A stretch of DNA of 64,000 nucleotides from Citrobacter sp. wls619 (GTDB lineage: Bacteria; Pseudomonadota; Gammaproteobacteria; Enterobacterales; Enterobacteriaceae), in the NCBI RefSeq assembly GCF_005281345.1, contig NZ_SZXJ01000044.1, positions 229,617 to 293,616 of the forward strand, in the 5' to 3' direction. How positions within the stretch are numbered: the stretch's first letter is position 1; each line of letters starts with the position of its first letter. Below, in pieces: positions 63,262-64,000 of the stretch. Position numbers and translations under genes: made by a program. The notes below the pieces were generated by a model, which worked only from the letters and a program-made list of their open reading frames with translations, was not told the DNA's origin and made no database searches.

Positions 63262-63534
63262 ATGTCACATACAATCCGCGACAAACAGAAGCTCAAAGCC
63301 CGTGCCAGTAAGATTCAGGGCCAGGTAGTGGCGTTGAAAACCATGCTTGATGAACCGCATGAATGCGCGGCTGTGTTGCAGCAGATTGCGGCGATCCGCG
63401 GCGCGGTAAACGGATTAATGCGTGAGGTGATTAAAGGTCATCTGACCGAGCATATTGTGCATCAGGGCGATGAAATAAAACGTGAAGAGGATTTGGACGT
63501 GGTCCTGAAGGTACTGGATTCTTACATCAAGTAA
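63262..63534 (+). CDS. rcnR: Ni/Co-responsive repressor RcnR
   Basis: 90-aa CsoR/RcnR-family all-helical repressor that releases DNA on binding Ni2+ or Co2+. Metal ligands: the N-terminal Met-Ser-His (His3), Cys35 in HECAAVL, and His60/His64 in [16 protein letters not shown] upstream. The pairing with rcnA and the operators is complete. Confidence 0.95.
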   Translation: MSHTIRDKQKLKARASKIQGQVVALKTMLDEPHECAAVLQQIAAIRGAVNGLMREVIKGHLTEHIVHQGDEIKREEDLDVVLKVLDSYIK

Positions 63535-63943
63535 GGTGGAGTGCGGCTCATCCATGTTCAATACCGTCCAGCTAAGCATGTCGGGTGAACATGTGATTCT
63601 TGTTCAGGGTTCCGTTCACCTCAGCAGTGTCATTTATCTGAAGCACCGATACCCGTGAACGTGTAAAGGGCGTTTTCCGCCACGCCCTTTACAATCCCGG
63701 CTCCCGACGGGAAAATTGTTGCTGCGCAATACCCTCCGCTTATTCCTCCAGGCTATCGGGCCGGGCGCGAGGTAGCGTCCCTGCAAAGCGCGCCCTGAGC
63801 CAGCATCCATGCTGGCTCTCCCGGCCTTACGGAAACACGTCGGCAATTTTCAGCCGGACCAGCCACGCCTGACCATCTGTATTTTTATTTGAATATATCT
63901 GAACAGCAAAACAGATTTAACTGAAAATCAGAGAGTTGAAGCG
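63535..63943. other. Hairpin-rich non-coding region at right end
   Basis: 409 bp with several strong inverted repeats: GTAAAGGGCG (63663-63672) with CGCCCTTTAC (63683-63692), a CCCG/CGGG pair near 63696-63711, and GAGCCAGCA (63797-63805) with TGCTGGCTC (63810-63818). A 70-codon minus ORF (63634-63846) is probably spurious. The arrangement is unlike the rest of the window and may mark entry into a horizontally acquired island; such hairpin arrays occur in leading regions of conjugative elements. Confidence 0.5.
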
Positions 63944-64000
63944 ATGGCCCATATCCGGCTGAAAATCGATAAGGCGTTGACGGCTGACCGGGGCTGCCCG
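63944..64000 (+). CDS. 5' end of unidentified gene (truncated by window)
   Basis: ATG 63944 opens a frame that stays open to the window edge (19 codons, MAHIRLKIDKALTADRGCP) with a weak purine-rich GAGAG upstream. Too short to identify. Confidence 0.4.
   Translation, partial: MAHIRLKIDKALTADRGCP

Overview
The window is chromosomal DNA from a member of the Enterobacteriaceae. Gene order from fbaA to lysS-idi matches the Escherichia coli fba-to-lysS segment, inverted relative to the usual map, and most proteins are near-identical in length to their E. coli homologues. An RpiR-type regulator beside bglA, a pgaABCD operon downstream of glyU, and a yah-type locus with its own permease suggest Citrobacter or a close relative rather than E. 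coli itself. This is inference from gene content only.

Layout. (1) 0-4.9 kb: fbaA, mscS, argO, yggE and a LysR regulator. (2) 4.8-10.3 kb, minus strand: scpA-argK-scpB-scpC, the methylmalonyl-CoA mutase pathway turning succinate into propionate. (3) 10.5-15.3 kb: argP, rpiA, serA, an Ibs/Sib type I toxin-antitoxin pair, fau, 6S RNA and zapA. (4) 15.4-19.9 kb: ygfB-pepP-ubiH-ubiI. (5) 20.3-24.9 kb: the glycine cleavage operon gcvTHP, with an ERIC element between gcvH and gcvP. (6) 25-31.9 kb: ygfF, bglA with an rpiR-type regulator, yqfB, trhA, ygfZ, sdhE-ygfX and fldB. (7) 32-38.7 kb: xerD-dsbC-recJ-prfB-lysS, with the RF2 programmed frameshift, then idi.

From about 38.7 kb the window is more mosaic: a decayed yqgA fragment, the ygeR/actS amidase activator, tRNA-Gly(CCC), an exported FMN-dependent hydroxy-acid oxidase paired with an exported YceI-like protein, an unrecognised two-gene cassette whose first protein carries a PD...ExK nuclease-like signature, gene remnants, and a GNAT acetyltransferase. 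Then come pgaABCD (poly-beta-1,6-GlcNAc synthesis and export), yjdI-yjdJ, and a yahB/yahDEFG-permease-yahIJ locus. The last looks like a catabolic route for a cyclic or N-carbamoyl compound ending in carbamoyl phosphate and ATP. It is followed by rcnA/rcnR (nickel/cobalt efflux) with two visible RcnR operators. The right end (63.6-64.0 kb) is full of hairpins and enters an unidentified gene.

The best candidates for undescribed biology are the PD-ExK two-gene cassette at 42.3-43.7 kb, the exported oxidase/YceI pair at 40.3-42.1 kb, and the yah carbamoyl-transfer locus, whose yahE lacks a normal start codon. I see no CRISPR array, integrase, transposase or complete prophage.
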